A DNA stretch of 64,000 nt from Bradyrhizobium zhanjiangense (GCF_004114935.1 NZ_CP022221.1:7957001-8021000); one strand, 5' to 3'; positions 1 through 12,246 are shown, counted from the stretch's first letter. The notes: generated from the sequence alone by a model not told the origin. A program made the numbers and translations.

Positions 1-3
1 TCT

Positions 4-17
4 CCCCGCAAGCGGGG
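4..17. repeat. Palindromic repeat cut by the window edge
   Basis: CCCCGC-AA-GCGGGG is a perfect 6-bp stem of the same kind as the C/G palindromes near 42.5 and 54 kb. Only the edge of the element is visible. Confidence 0.5.
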
Positions 18-43
18 CGAGGTGAAGTCGAGCGTTCGCCGCG

Positions 44-223
44 CTACTCCGCCGGCTTCTCGTCCTTGCGCATCGTGCGCTCATCCCGCAACGTCCGCCT
101 CGCGCGGCGCTCGGCGAAACGATCGATCATCTGGCTGATGAGGCCGCGCGGCTTCTTCGGTGTCGCCACAGTCGGGGCGCGACGCACCGGCGGCGAAATC
201 TTCTCAAATGTGAACGATGCCAT
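44..223 (-). CDS. Small basic hypothetical protein (59 aa)
   Basis: I do not recognise a named family. The frame remains open to an ATG at position 316, but the start at 223 (MASFTFEK) is preferred because GAGGGGAC lies 5 nt upstream of it. The product has no membrane segment or signal peptide. Its second half is rich in Arg and Lys (ISQMIDRFAERRARRTLRDE) and should form a basic amphipathic helix. It diverges from the aminopeptidase gene at 411 and stands alone on its strand. The ribosome binding site and the protein-like composition make it a likely real gene of unknown function. Confidence 0.6.
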   Translation of the reverse strand: MASFTFEKISPPVRRAPTVATPKKPRGLISQMIDRFAERRARRTLRDERTMRKDEKPAE

Positions 224-410
224 CGTGTGTCCCCTCGCCGTTGAGATGAACCACTTGCTCGAATTTCCCTGTTGTCCGGACGAAGCGCAACTGCCGCACC
301 CTTTACTCCACTCCATTCGAATGGAACTATCTCAAGCACAGTCCATGCCAGATGCGACGCAAATGCGTCTAGATTGCGGACTGATCCCCATGATCCTAAA
401 GTGATCCACC

Positions 411-2240
411 ATGTTCGAAGCGCACTTCCAGACATTCGAGGAGCCCGAGGCTGGCGTCGCATTGGCGGCGCGCCTTGCTGCACTCCGCGAAGAACTCGCC
501 CGCCGCAAGCTGACCGGATTCGTGATCCCCCGCGCCGACCAGCAGCAGAATGAGTATGTGCCGCCGTCGGAAGAGCGGCTCGCCTGGCTGACCGGCTTCA
601 CTGGATCGGCTGGATTGGCGGTGGTCCTGACCCAGGAGGCCGCGATCTTCGTCGACGGCCGCTACACGCTGCAGGCTGCCAAGCAGGTCGATGTGAAGGC
701 TTGGGCAGTGGAATCGCTGATCGATCCGCCGCCGGAGAGCTGGGTGTCGGCGCACTTGAAGCCCGGCGACCGCCTCGGATTTGATCCGTGGCTGCACACT
801 TCTTCAGCAGCCGAGCGCTTGTCCGCCGCCTGCGCCAAGGCCGGCGCTGAACTGGTTGCGGTCGACAGCAATCCGGTCGACGCGATTTGGCACGATCGAC
901 CGCAGCCTCCCCTCGCGCCGGTGACCGTGCACGGAATGCAACATGCCGGCCTCACTGAAGCCGACAAGCTGACACAGATCAGAGGCGAAATCGCCAAGCT
1001 CGGCGTCGATGCGCTGGTGGTGTCGGACAGCCATGCCGTGGCCTGGACCTTCAACATCCGTGGCGCCGACGTCGCGCATACGCCGTTGCCGCTGTCCTAT
1101 GCGCTGGTGCCGAAGGACGGACGGCCGACGATCTTCATCGACCACCGCAAGCTCTCCAACCTCACGCGCGACCATCTCGAACAGTCCGCCGATGTGCGCG
1201 AGCCAGATGCGATGGCGCCGACGCTGATGGCACTGGCCAAGAGCGGCGCCGCAATCGCGCTCGACAATGCCACGGCGGCCGACGCGCTCAGCCGGCTGAT
1301 TGCAGGCGCTGGCGGCAAGCCGGTGCGCGGCAGCGACCCGATTGCGCTGCTCAAGGCGGTGAAGAACGCGACCGAGATCAAGGGCACGAAGACCGCACAT
1401 GTGCGCGACGCCGTGGCGCTGGCGCGCTTCCTCGCATGGATCGATCGCGAGGCGGGAAGCGGCAAGCTCACCGAGATCGACGCGGTCGAGGCGCTGGAGA
1501 CGTTCCGCCGCGACACCGGCGCGCTGAAGGACGTGTCGTTTCCGACCATCTCGGGCACAGGCCCGAACGGCGCCATCGTGCACTACCGCGTCACCCGCAA
1601 GAGCAACCGGCGGATCGCACCCGGCGACCTGCTGCTGATCGATTCCGGCGCGCAATATGAAGACGGCACCACCGACGTCACCCGCACCATGGCCGTGGGC
1701 GAGCCGACGGAGGAGATGCGCGACCGCTTCACCCGCGTGCTGCGCGGCCATATCGCGATTGCGCGCGCGGTCTTCCCCGACGGCACCACCGGCGCGCAGC
1801 TCGACACGCTGGCGCGGCAATATCTCTGGGCCGCCGGCGTCGATTTCGAGCACGGCACCGGCCACGGCGTCGGCAGCTATCTCTCGGTGCATGAGGGGCC
1901 GGCGCGGATCTCGAAGCTCGGCACCACGCCGCTCAAGCGCGGCATGATCCTGTCCAACGAGCCCGGCTACTACAAGACCGATGGCTTCGGCATCCGCATC
2001 GAGAACCTCGAGCTGGTGGTCGCCCTCGACATCAACGGTGCCGAGAAGCCGATGAATGCGTTCGAGACGCTGACGCTGGCACCGATCGACCGCCGGCTGA
2101 TCGATGTGGCGATGCTGAGCCGCGATGAGCTCGACTGGCTCAATGCGTATCATGCGCGAGTCAGGGCCGAGGTGCGGCCGGCGCTTGATGAAGCGACGAA
2201 GGCCTGGCTCGATCAGGCAACGGCGGAGCTGAAGCCGTAA
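411..2240 (+). CDS. pepP: Xaa-Pro aminopeptidase, M24 family
   Basis: This is a cytosolic metallopeptidase predicted to remove the N-terminal residue from peptides with proline in second position. At 609 aa it is the long, three-domain form: two creatinase-like N-terminal domains (about 20-320) and a C-terminal pita-bread catalytic domain (about 330-560). The dinuclear metal ligands of the family are visible: Asp411 (LLLIDSG), Asp422 (TTDVTRT), His485 (HGTGHG), Glu517 (NEPGYY) and Glu531 (RIENLELV). There is no signal peptide. The gene is monocistronic and is followed by a palindromic repeat. The Shine-Dalgarno sequence at 411 is weak, but no better in-frame start is evident. The family call is secure; the exact substrate is inferred. 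Confidence 0.93.
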   Translation: MFEAHFQTFEEPEAGVALAARLAALREELARRKLTGFVIPRADQQQNEYVPPSEERLAWLTGFTGSAGLAVVLTQEAAIFVDGRYTLQAAKQVDVKAWAVESLIDPPPESWVSAHLKPGDRLGFDPWLHTSSAAERLSAACAKAGAELVAVDSNPVDAIWHDRPQPPLAPVTVHGMQHAGLTEADKLTQIRGEIAKLGVDALVVSDSHAVAWTFNIRGADVAHTPLPLSYALVPKDGRPTIFIDHRKLSNLTRDHLEQSADVREPDAMAPTLMALAKSGAAIALDNATAADALSRLIAGAGGKPVRGSDPIALLKAVKNATEIKGTKTAHVRDAVALARFLAWIDREAGSGKLTEIDAVEALETFRRDTGALKDVSFPTISGTGPNGAIVHYRVTRKSNRRIAPGDLLLIDSGAQYEDGTTDVTRTMAVGEPTEEMRDRFTRVLRGHIAIARAVFPDGTTGAQLDTLARQYLWAAGVDFEHGTGHGVGSYLSVHEGPARISKLGTTPLKRGMILSNEPGYYKTDGFGIRIENLELVVALDINGAEKPMNAFETLTLAPIDRRLIDVAMLSRDELDWLNAYHARVRAEVRPALDEATKAWLDQATAELKP

Positions 2241-2294
2241 GTTCGGTGCGCATGGCGCTAGGCGATTTGCGCAACGCTGCCTGCTCCACTACAG

Positions 2295-2398
2295 CCGTTC
2301 CCCCGCGAAGGCGGGCATCCAGTACGCCGTAGCTTCTCCGCATACGACATCTGCCTCTGGAATACTGGATTCCCCGCCTTCGCGGGGAATGACAGCGG
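2295..2398. repeat. Dispersed palindromic repeat, family A (copy 1)
   Basis: CCCGCGAAGGCGGG and TCCCCGCCTTCGCGGGGA flank about 60 bp that itself begins with CATCCAGTA and ends with TACTGGAT. The element folds into one long imperfect hairpin. Related copies lie at 21015-21119 and, inverted, at 40757-40865. It fills most of the 284-bp gap between the aminopeptidase and the MFS exporter. Confidence 0.8.
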
Positions 2399-2524
2399 AG
2401 GCCGGGGCGGTCATCACGCCATCATCGTAACCATCCCGGAATCCGTATAGCCGCATTCCGAAACGCCGATATCCGTCTTGCACGAGCGCGCTACAGTCGA
2501 TTCGAATTCGAAAGACGGATACGC

Positions 2525-3799
2525 ATGCACGGCATGATCAGCAAGCCGCCGGGAGCGGCGACAAACCTCGCGACGTCGCGCTTGGTGCTCCTGCTCTTGG
2601 TGGTCATGACCGGGATCGCGCCGATCTCGCTTTACATGCTGGTTCCGGCGCTGCCGGTGCTGGCGACCAATTTCGGCAGCGACATCTCGATCGCGCAGAT
2701 GACGGTGTCGCTCTACATGGTCGGCATCGCGCTGTCGCAGCTCATCATGGGGCCGCTATCGGACCGGTTCGGCCGGCGCCCGGTGCTGCTTGGAGGGCTG
2801 ACGCTGATGATCGCGGCCAGCGTCGCCTGCATCTTCGCGCAAAACCTGCCGCAGCTGATCGCCGCGCGCTTTTTCCAGGCACTGGGGGGAGCCGCCGGCA
2901 TGGTGGTGAGCCGCGCCATCATCCGCGACATCTACGAGCGCGATCGCGTCGCCTCGATGATCAGCCTCGTGGTCGCCGCCCTGATGATCGGACAGATGGT
3001 CTCCCCGCTCACCGGCGGTCTGATCGAGACCGCGTTCGGCTGGCGCGCGATCTTCTACGCCATCACAATCGCCGCGATCATCGTCGCCGTCGGCATCGCT
3101 GTGGCGCTGCCGGAGACACGCCGCAGCCGCGCCGCCGGCAGCGGCTTTCGCGGCGACGTCGGCATCCTGATCCGCAACCGCGCCTTCGTCGGTTACGTGA
3201 TGTGCCAGGTGCTGGCCTCGCAGATCATCTTCACTTTCGCCGGTGGCGGTCCCTACATCGTGGTGACGCAGATGGGCCGCAGCAGCGCCGAATATGGCGC
3301 ATGGTTCGCGACCTCGGGCTTTGCGTTCCTCGTCGGCAATCTGCTCTGCGTGCGCTTTGCGCCGCGGCACTCGCTGGAGAACCTGATCTGGTTCGGGCTT
3401 GCCCTCCAGCTCTGCGGCAGCCTGCTCAACCTGATATGGAGCTTCGCCGGCTGGAACGAGGCGCCCGGCTGGCTGTTCGGCACGCAGATGATCGTGATGG
3501 CTGGCAATGCCTTCGTGATGGCGAATTCAGCCGCCGGCGCCATCAGCATCCGTCCCGAAGCCGCCGGCACCGCGTCGGGCGCAATGGGCTTCCTGCAACA
3601 GGGCATCGGCGCACTGATGTCGCAATTCGGCGCCTATCTCGGCGGCCACTCCACCACCACGCTGCCGCTGACCTCCGCGGTCCTCGCGATCTCGCTGCTC
3701 TGCGCCTGCACGATGATGTTCGTTGTCCCGCGCCGCGAGGTCATGGTCAGCGAGGAGCTGATCGAGCAGGCGGAGGAGGAAGAGACGGGGATGATGTGA
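2525..3799 (+). CDS. Bcr/CflA-type multidrug efflux MFS transporter
   Basis: This is an inner-membrane proton-driven drug exporter of the DHA1 family with 12 predicted helices in 424 aa. The loop 2-3 signature of the superfamily is present (GPLSDRFGRRPVLLGG, about residue 77), and RAIIRDIYERD after helix 4 is typical of Bcr/CflA proteins. The ATG at 2525 has GGAT 6 nt upstream. The C-terminal tail is acidic (EELIEQAEEEE). The gene stands alone between two palindromic repeats, so no substrate is suggested by neighbours. A more specific bicyclomycin or chloramphenicol assignment cannot be made from sequence. Confidence 0.88.
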   Translation: MHGMISKPPGAATNLATSRLVLLLLVVMTGIAPISLYMLVPALPVLATNFGSDISIAQMTVSLYMVGIALSQLIMGPLSDRFGRRPVLLGGLTLMIAASVACIFAQNLPQLIAARFFQALGGAAGMVVSRAIIRDIYERDRVASMISLVVAALMIGQMVSPLTGGLIETAFGWRAIFYAITIAAIIVAVGIAVALPETRRSRAAGSGFRGDVGILIRNRAFVGYVMCQVLASQIIFTFAGGGPYIVVTQMGRSSAEYGAWFATSGFAFLVGNLLCVRFAPRHSLENLIWFGLALQLCGSLLNLIWSFAGWNEAPGWLFGTQMIVMAGNAFVMANSAAGAISIRPEAAGTASGAMGFLQQGIGALMSQFGAYLGGHSTTTLPLTSAVLAISLLCACTMMFVVPRREVMVSEELIEQAEEEETGMM

Positions 3800-3820
3800 G
3801 GGGGCGGTGCGCTGCATCCC

Positions 3821-3901
3821 CGTCATTGCGAGCGAAGCGAAGCAATCCAGACCGCCACCGCGGAGGGACTCTGGATTGCTTCGCTTCGCTCGCAATGACG
3901 A
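3821..3901. repeat. Dispersed palindromic repeat, family B (copy 1)
   Basis: CGTCATTGCGAGCGAAGCGA at the left end is the inverse of TCGCTTCGCTCGCAATGACG at the right end. The inner arms AAGCAATCCAG and CTGGATTGCTT continue the stem. The element lies between the convergent 3' ends of the MFS gene and ligA, where it could act as a bidirectional terminator. Related copies are at 19658, 31216 and 50515. Confidence 0.85.
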
Positions 3902-3907
3902 AAAATC

Positions 3908-6217
<2,310 letters not shown>

Positions 6218-7891
6218 TCAAGCCGTCGCCGCCTTGAGCAGCCGTTCTGCGGCCGCTCTCGCTTCCGCCGTGATCTCGGCACCCGCCAGCATCCGCGCGA
6301 TCTCCTCGCGGCGGTGGTCGGCGGCCAGTGCATTGACGCGGGTGGCGACACGCTTGCCCTTGTCAAGGGCGTCCTTGGAGATCAAGAGGTGCTGGTCGGC
6401 GCGGGCGGCGACCTGCGGGGCGTGGGTCACGGCCATCACCTGCACCTTGCCGGCGAGCCGCGCCAGGCGCCCGCCGATGGCATCGGCGACCGCACCGCCG
6501 ACGCCGGTGTCGATCTCGTCGAACACCAGAGTCGGCGCCGAGCCGCGGTCGGACAGCACGACCTTGAGGGCCAGCAGGAAGCGTGAGAGCTCGCCGCCGG
6601 AGGCGACCTTCATCATGGGCCCCGGCTTGGTACCCGGGTTGGTCTGCACCCAGAACTCGACGCGATCGAAACCCTGCGGCCCCGGCGCGGCCTCGTCTGT
6701 CTCGACCTGGGTCATGAATTTTGCGCGTTCGAGCTTGAGCGGGGCGAGCTCGGCGTTGACGGCCTTGTTGAGCTTCTCCGCCGATTTCTGCCGCGCCAGC
6801 GACAATTTCTTGGCGGCGGCCGCATAGCGGCTATCTGCCTCGATCGCGGCCTGCTCCAGCTTCTTCAGCCGCGAGGCGCCGGCATCGATCAGCACGACGT
6901 CGGCGGCATATTTGGCGGCAAGCGCGGCGAGGCCATCCACCGGCGTCGAATATTTGCGAGACGCCGCACGCAAAGCAAAAAGCCGCTCCTCGATGCGTTC
7001 GAGCTCGGCGGGATCGAAATCGGTTGCGGCCAGGGCCGCCTGGAGATGCTGGTCGGCTTCCTCCAGCGCGTTGATCGCGGCGTCGATCGCCTTCACCGCC
7101 GGCTCGACCAGCGCCGGCGAGTTGACGCCGCGCCGTTCCAGCCGGCGCACTGCGGCCGACAGCGCCGCGACCGGCGAATGATTGCCGCCAACCGCCTCCT
7201 GCGCCTCGCGCAAATCGGAAGCGATCTTCTCGCCCTGCATCATGGTGGTGCGGCGCGAAGCCAGCGAGGTCTCTTCGCCGTCCTTGGGCGCGAGCTGCTT
7301 CAGCTCGTCGGAGGCATGACGCAGATAATCGGCCTCGCGCGCGGCGCGCTCCATGCCGGCGCGATGCTCCTCAAGCTCGGTATTGGCGGTGCGGCGGGCG
7401 TCCCAGAGCGCTTCCACGGCGGCGACGTCCTTTTCGAGGCCGGCAAAGGCGTCGAGCAGGCGGCGGTGGGTGGCGGCATCGACCAGCGCGCGCTCATCGT
7501 GCTGACCATGGATCTCGACCAGGGCGGCGCCGACCGCCTTCAGCGTCTGCACGCTGATCGACTGGTCGTTGATGAAGGCGCGGGTGCGGCCGTCGGCGAG
7601 CTGCACGCGGCGGAGAATCATCTCACCGGTGTCGTCCAGGCCGTTCTCGGCCAGGATCTTCGTCGCGGGGTGATTTTTGGGGACATCGAACATGGCGGTG
7701 ACCTGCCCCTGCTCCGCGCCGTGGCGCACGAGGCCGGCATCGCCGCGGCCGCCGAGCGCCAGCGCAAAGGCATCGAGCAGGATGGATTTGCCCGCACCGG
7801 TCTCGCCGGTCAAAACCGCAAGGCCGGTGGCGAATTCGATATCGAGCCGTTCGATCAGGACGATGTCACGGATCGACAGACGCGCCAGCAT
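6218..7891 (-). CDS. recN: DNA repair protein RecN
   Basis: RecN is an SMC-like ATPase that acts with RecA in double-strand break repair. The 557-aa protein has Walker A at residues 29-36 (GETGAGKS), a coiled-coil middle with a break of the usual RecN form, the ABC signature SGGELSRFLLAL, and Walker B LVFDEIDTGVGG near the C-terminus. The length is normal for the family. The start at 7891 lies 13 nt downstream of the bamD stop, so the two are probably co-transcribed, an arrangement common in alphaproteobacteria. No LexA-type box was identified by eye immediately upstream. Confidence 0.96.
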   Translation of the reverse strand: MLARLSIRDIVLIERLDIEFATGLAVLTGETGAGKSILLDAFALALGGRGDAGLVRHGAEQGQVTAMFDVPKNHPATKILAENGLDDTGEMILRRVQLADGRTRAFINDQSISVQTLKAVGAALVEIHGQHDERALVDAATHRRLLDAFAGLEKDVAAVEALWDARRTANTELEEHRAGMERAAREADYLRHASDELKQLAPKDGEETSLASRRTTMMQGEKIASDLREAQEAVGGNHSPVAALSAAVRRLERRGVNSPALVEPAVKAIDAAINALEEADQHLQAALAATDFDPAELERIEERLFALRAASRKYSTPVDGLAALAAKYAADVVLIDAGASRLKKLEQAAIEADSRYAAAAKKLSLARQKSAEKLNKAVNAELAPLKLERAKFMTQVETDEAAPGPQGFDRVEFWVQTNPGTKPGPMMKVASGGELSRFLLALKVVLSDRGSAPTLVFDEIDTGVGGAVADAIGGRLARLAGKVQVMAVTHAPQVAARADQHLLISKDALDKGKRVATRVNALAADHRREEIARMLAGAEITAEARAAAERLLKAATA

Positions 7892-7904
7892 GGAACCAAA
7901 TTTC

Positions 7905-8795
7905 CTAGCCGAGACCCATCTTCTTGAAGGTCCGGCTGATCCAAGACCCCTGATTCTCGCTCGGTTCGAGACCGCCCGATTTTACAAGATTATAGGCGTC
8001 CTTGTACCAGCGGCTGTCAGGAAAATTGTGCCCGAGCACGGCCGCCGCGGTCTGCGCTTCGCCGACGATACCGATCGCCATATAGGCCTCGGTGAGCCGG
8101 AACAGCGCTTCCTCGACATGGCGGGTGGTCTGGTACTGCGTGACGACGGTCTTGTAGCGGTTGATCGCCGCCGTGTAGTCGCGCTTCTGCGCGTAGTAGC
8201 GGCCGACATTCATTTCCTTGCCGGCGAGCTGATCGCGCGCGCCCTCGATCTTGGCCTTGGCCGAGGTGGCATATTCCGAGTTCGGATATTTGCGCACCAC
8301 CTCGTCCAGCGCGGCGATCGCCTTCTCGGTGCGGGCCTGGTCGCGGCTGGTGTCCGGTATCTGGTCGTAATGCGAGGCAGCGATCAGGTATTGCGCATAG
8401 GCCGCATCCGGGCTGCCGGGATGCAGCGTGACATAGCGAGTGGCGGCGCCGATGCAGCCGTCATAGTCGCCGCCCTGGTAGGACGCATAGGCAGACATCA
8501 GCAGCGATTTGCGGGCCCAGTCGGAATAAGGATGCTGGCGGTCGACCTCTTCGAACTTCTTGTTCGCCGCCTTCATGTCCTTCTTCTCGTTCATGAGGTA
8601 CAGGCCCTCATTGTAGATCTTGTCGGCGGGCTCCTCGACGAAGGTGTCGTCCTTGGCGGTGAACTTGTCCCAGAGCGAGCCGGTGCCACAGCCGGCTAGC
8701 GGCAGCGCGAGCAGGATGAAGGTGACGGCGTGAAGCAGACCGCGGGCTCGAGACGAGATTGGGAGATATCCGCGCGTCATACGCTGTGCCGACAT
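7905..8795 (-). CDS. bamD: Outer membrane protein assembly factor BamD
   Basis: BamD is the essential lipoprotein of the BAM complex that inserts beta-barrel proteins into the outer membrane. The start at 8795 (MSAQRMTRG) gives a lipoprotein signal peptide ending in LPLAGC, with Cys36 as the lipidated residue. A start five codons later is also possible. The frame is open further upstream to 8882 but gives no recognisable protein. The mature part carries tandem TPR-like repeats (YNEGLYLMNEKKDMKAA, YDGCIGAATRYVTLHP, YYAQKRDYTAAINRYKTV) matching the YfiO fold. Length is 296 aa. recN follows after 13 nt. Confidence 0.93.
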   Translation of the reverse strand: MSAQRMTRGYLPISSRARGLLHAVTFILLALPLAGCGTGSLWDKFTAKDDTFVEEPADKIYNEGLYLMNEKKDMKAANKKFEEVDRQHPYSDWARKSLLMSAYASYQGGDYDGCIGAATRYVTLHPGSPDAAYAQYLIAASHYDQIPDTSRDQARTEKAIAALDEVVRKYPNSEYATSAKAKIEGARDQLAGKEMNVGRYYAQKRDYTAAINRYKTVVTQYQTTRHVEEALFRLTEAYMAIGIVGEAQTAAAVLGHNFPDSRWYKDAYNLVKSGGLEPSENQGSWISRTFKKMGLG

Positions 8796-8933
8796 GAGTT
8801 TTGCCTTGACGCCCTGTGATGCGGTGCCCGCCAGCCCATGAACCCCGTCATGGGCGCGAAATGTGACCGTGGTGCCTGCCATGCGACCACGCCGGCCTAT
8901 CCGAAAAACGATCTTTAACGAACCGGATAGGCA

Positions 8934-8964
8934 GGCATTTCGCCCGGATTAAGGCGAAACTGCC
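8934..8964 (-). terminator. Stem-loop downstream of lpxC
   Basis: GGCA-TTTCGCC, an 8-nt loop and GGCGAAA-C-TGCC form an 11-bp stem with one bulge. It lies 75 nt after the lpxC stop and in the bamD leader. There is no U tract on the minus strand, so it may be a weak terminator, an attenuator or simply a stable leader hairpin. Confidence 0.3.
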
Positions 8965-9038
8965 GCAATGCTAGTCGATCATGGTTACCAGGAATTTCCC
9001 GGGGTCAGTTGCAACCCGTACCTGCGACAACAGGTCCG

Positions 9039-10001
9039 TCAGGACACGTCCGGCCCGTAGGCCGCAGCGATCCGGCCACCGACGATGCCGCGACCAACGT
9101 CGCCCTGGGGACGCGTGGTGCGGCGGGCCGCTTCGCCCTCGACCACCCGCCAAGCGGTACGGTCGGCCAGCAGCGCGGTCAGGACGGCGTGGTTGAGCTT
9201 GTGGCCGCCACGCACCGAGCGGTAAGCGCCAAGCAGCGGCAGGCCGGCCAGCGCGAGGTCGCCGATCACGTCCAGCACCTTGTGGCGGGCACATTCGTCG
9301 GCGTAGCGCAGGCCCTCAGTGTTGAGCAGCCGCTCGTCGTCGAACACGACGGTGTTGTCGAAGGAGGCCCCGAGGGCATAACCCGCGCTCCAGAGCCGCG
9401 CGACATCGCCCATCAGGCCGAAAGTCCGGGCGCGGCCGACTTCGCGGCGGAAACGCTCGGCGCTGAGGTCGAAGGCGTAGCTCTGCTGGCCGATGACGGG
9501 GTTGGTGAAGTCGATTTCGACCTCAGCGCGGAACCCATTGGCGTAGGGCCTGATCTCGCCGAAGGAATCGCCGATCTTGACCGAGATCGGCTTCAAAACC
9601 TGAATGAAGCGGCGTTGGGCCGATTGGGTGACGATGCCGGCCTGGTCGATCGCCGCAATGAAGGCGGCGGCGCTGCCGTCCATGATCGGCACTTCGGGCC
9701 CGTCGATCTCGATCGTGGCGTTGTCGACACCCATGCCCCGCAGTGCAGCGAGCACGTGCTCGGCGGTGGAGACCAGCGGGCCGTCGCGATCGCCGAGGAC
9801 GGTGGCGAAGTCGGTCGCAATCACCTGCTCGGCGGTAGCCTGAACTTCGCGGTCACTTCCCTCGAGCCCGGTGCGGACAAAAATAAAACCTGCGTCGACA
9901 GGCGCAGGCCCAAGCGTGAGAGTGACGGGAAGACCGGAATGAACGCCTACGCCTGCCACGGAGGCTTGCGCACGAAGCGTTGTTTGCCGGCTAAATTTCA
10001 T
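9039..10001 (-). CDS. lpxC: UDP-3-O-acyl-N-acetylglucosamine deacetylase
   Basis: LpxC catalyses the committed step of lipid A synthesis, deacetylating UDP-3-O-acyl-GlcNAc in the cytoplasm with a catalytic zinc. The protein from the ATG at 10001 (MKFSRQTTL) is 320 aa. Zinc ligands match the family: His82 in STAEHVLAAL, and the His and Asp of ARHKVLDVIGD. The catalytic His lies in GGHKLNHAV near the C-terminus. An eight-codon upstream extension (to 10025) is less likely. lpxC lies downstream of ftsZ, separated by a strong hairpin and about 360 bp, so it probably has its own promoter there. Confidence 0.96.
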   Translation of the reverse strand: MKFSRQTTLRAQASVAGVGVHSGLPVTLTLGPAPVDAGFIFVRTGLEGSDREVQATAEQVIATDFATVLGDRDGPLVSTAEHVLAALRGMGVDNATIEIDGPEVPIMDGSAAAFIAAIDQAGIVTQSAQRRFIQVLKPISVKIGDSFGEIRPYANGFRAEVEIDFTNPVIGQQSYAFDLSAERFRREVGRARTFGLMGDVARLWSAGYALGASFDNTVVFDDERLLNTEGLRYADECARHKVLDVIGDLALAGLPLLGAYRSVRGGHKLNHAVLTALLADRTAWRVVEGEAARRTTRPQGDVGRGIVGGRIAAAYGPDVS

Positions 10002-10303
10002 CAGGAACCGCCCCACTACGACCACTGCGACTTATACGAGACCCGCCTGGCCGGTCAGTGCCGACGTCCCGCGAATCCGTATCCCCAAGTCACGGCAAAC
10101 CATAGTGACTGCCCCAAACAGCGCCAACTCACGCTTTTTTACCGATTGTTACCCCAAACCTGCCGTATTCGCGCCAAGGCTTAACCAAATTGCGCCGAGG
10201 TTTGGGGTCGTCATCGGCAGTTTTACTGAACCACCGAATGCGTAATTAATGATTTAAAATCAGTTGCTTGGCTATGCAATCCGGATATGCACGGGACCAA
10301 AGG

Positions 10304-10336
10304 AAAGGTCCCGGCAAGCTTATTGCCGGGACCTTT
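10304..10336 (-). terminator. Strong terminator after ftsZ, flanked by T tracts
   Basis: AAAGGTCCCGGCAA and TTGCCGGGACCTTT form a perfect 14-bp stem around the loop GCTTA. It begins 27 nt beyond the ftsZ stop. The minus strand continues TTTCCTTT after the hairpin, so it can terminate ftsZ. The plus strand has six T residues at the end of the hairpin and could terminate in that direction too. Confidence 0.75.
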
Positions 10337-10362
10337 TTTCGCCTGCCTTATTGTAACAATCC

Positions 10363-12156
10363 TCAGGTCGCCTGCCGCCGTAGGAAGGCCGGGATATCAA
10401 GATGGTCGTCTCCCTGTGGCGCCGGCGCAACAGGCGCGGGGCGGCCATGCATGTCCAGGCCCTGCGGCGCGGGCCGGCGGGCATACTCCGATACCGGCTC
10501 GCTGGGCGCGATCTGCTGCGCCACGGTCTTCTGCGGCCGGCGATCGGGCAGCGGCGGCATCGCGGGACCGGCGGTGCGGGCGGCGATCGGCGCTTCGCTC
10601 TCCTCGTCGCGACGGCCGAGGCCGACATTGGCGAGACGCTGGAGCAGCGACAGGCGGGTCTTCTGCGGGGTCTCTTCCTCGACCTCGCCGCGGGCCTGGC
10701 GAAGCTCGGCCTGGGCCGGCATCGGCAGTTCCTCGATGCGTGGCATCCGCGGCGCACGGACCGGTGCACGCTCGGCCTGCGGCGGGATGAAGGTTTCCGG
10801 CGTCATCGGCTCCTGCATGGCGAGCGGGGCCTGCTCGGGCTCCGGGAACAGGGTCGGCTTCTGCGCGATCGGGCGCACGGTGACGTCGCCGTAGGTCTGC
10901 ATCGGCGCGGGCGCCTGCGGGACGTCCGCGACGGCGGCGGCGATGGCGGCGAGCGCAGCACGCTCGACATTCGGACGGGGCGCGGCAGCGGCCGGAGCCG
11001 GCGCGGCCGCCGGGACCTGCCCCTCCAGCTTCTGGGCGCGTTCGGCCAGACGCTGATTGTCGGCACGGAGCCGCGCGGTCAGGTCGGCGAGACGGCTCTC
11101 GGCAGCAGCGGCCGGAGCGGCAGCCTGCTGCGCCTGCGGTGCCGGGTTCGCGACGGGAGCGGAGGTCGCCTGGCTGTTGCGGGCGATCGCGGCCTGCTCG
11201 ATGCCGGTGGCAACGACCGAGACGCGGATCAGGCCGTCGAGGGCTTCGTCGAAGGTCGCGCCGACGATGATGTTGGCGTCCTGGTCGACTTCCTCGCGGA
11301 TGCGGGTCGCGGCTTCGTCGACCTCGAACAAAGTGAGGTCCTTGCCGCCGGTGATGGAAATGAGGAGGCCCTTGGCGCCCTTCATCGAGCTATCGTCGAT
11401 CAGCGGATTGGCGATCGCGGCTTCCGCGGCGGTCAGCGCGCGCTTGTCGCCGGAGGCTTCGCCGGTGCCCATCATCGCCTTGCCCATCTCACGCATGACG
11501 GCGCGGACGTCGGCGAAGTCGAGATTGATCAGGCCTTCCTTGACCATCAGGTCGGTGATGCAGGCAACGCCCGAATAGAGCACCTGGTCGGCCATCGCGA
11601 AGGCGTCGGCGAAGGTGGTCTTCTCGTTGGCGACCCGGAACAGGTTCTGGTTCGGGATGATCAGGAGGGTGTCGACCACCTTGTGAAGCTCGTTGATGCC
11701 GGCTTCAGCGGTGCGCATGCGCCGGCCGCCCTCGAAGTGGAACGGCTTGGTGACGACGCCGACGGTGAGGATGCCCATGTCGCGCGCCGTCTTGGCGATG
11801 ACGGGTGCAGCGCCGGTGCCGGTGCCGCCGCCCATGCCGGCGGTGACGAACACCATGTTGGCGCCGGAGAGATGGTCGCGCAGCTCGTCGATCACCTCTT
11901 CCGCCGCCGCGGCGCCGACATTCGGCTGCGAGCCGGCGCCGAGGCCTTGGGTGACCGCCGTGCCCATCTGCACGATGCGCTGCGCCTTCGACATCGTCAG
12001 CGCCTGCGCGTCGGTGTTGGCGACCACGAAGTCGACGCCCTGGAGGCCCGCCGTGATCATGTTGTTGACGGCGTTGCCGCCGGCGCCGCCGACGCCGAAC
12101 ACGGTGATGCGGGGCTTCAGTTCGTGAATATCAGGAACATTGATGCTGATGGTCAT
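10363..12156 (-). CDS. ftsZ: Cell division GTPase FtsZ
   Basis: FtsZ polymerises into the Z ring that organises septal wall synthesis. The GTPase domain has the tubulin signature GGGTGTG at residues 109-115 and the T7 loop NLDFADVRA. The protein is long (597 aa). After the conserved core (to about residue 320) comes an intrinsically disordered linker of some 250 residues rich in Ala, Pro, Arg and Gln, then the conserved C-terminal peptide [12 protein letters not shown], which contacts FtsA. The long linker is a known alphaproteobacterial trait. ftsA lies 90 bp upstream, and a 14-bp hairpin ends the transcript downstream. Confidence 0.98.
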   Translation of the reverse strand: MTISINVPDIHELKPRITVFGVGGAGGNAVNNMITAGLQGVDFVVANTDAQALTMSKAQRIVQMGTAVTQGLGAGSQPNVGAAAAEEVIDELRDHLSGANMVFVTAGMGGGTGTGAAPVIAKTARDMGILTVGVVTKPFHFEGGRRMRTAEAGINELHKVVDTLLIIPNQNLFRVANEKTTFADAFAMADQVLYSGVACITDLMVKEGLINLDFADVRAVMREMGKAMMGTGEASGDKRALTAAEAAIANPLIDDSSMKGAKGLLISITGGKDLTLFEVDEAATRIREEVDQDANIIVGATFDEALDGLIRVSVVATGIEQAAIARNSQATSAPVANPAPQAQQAAAPAAAAESRLADLTARLRADNQRLAERAQKLEGQVPAAAPAPAAAAPRPNVERAALAAIAAAVADVPQAPAPMQTYGDVTVRPIAQKPTLFPEPEQAPLAMQEPMTPETFIPPQAERAPVRAPRMPRIEELPMPAQAELRQARGEVEEETPQKTRLSLLQRLANVGLGRRDEESEAPIAARTAGPAMPPLPDRRPQKTVAQQIAPSEPVSEYARRPAPQGLDMHGRPAPVAPAPQGDDHLDIPAFLRRQAT

Positions 12157-12246
12157 GGTTGCTGCCTCTCGATCACGCGCGCGTGGGTTCGCCCCGGCCG
12201 GCGGCCGCGGGAGTTGGTGAAAATCGACAATTGCGGAAAGCGGTCA

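Noticed and set aside
10238..10262. AT-rich TTAATGATTTAA as a CtrA site near ftsZ/lpxC
   Set aside because: The spacing between TTAA halves is 4, not 7; it does not fit the CtrA consensus.
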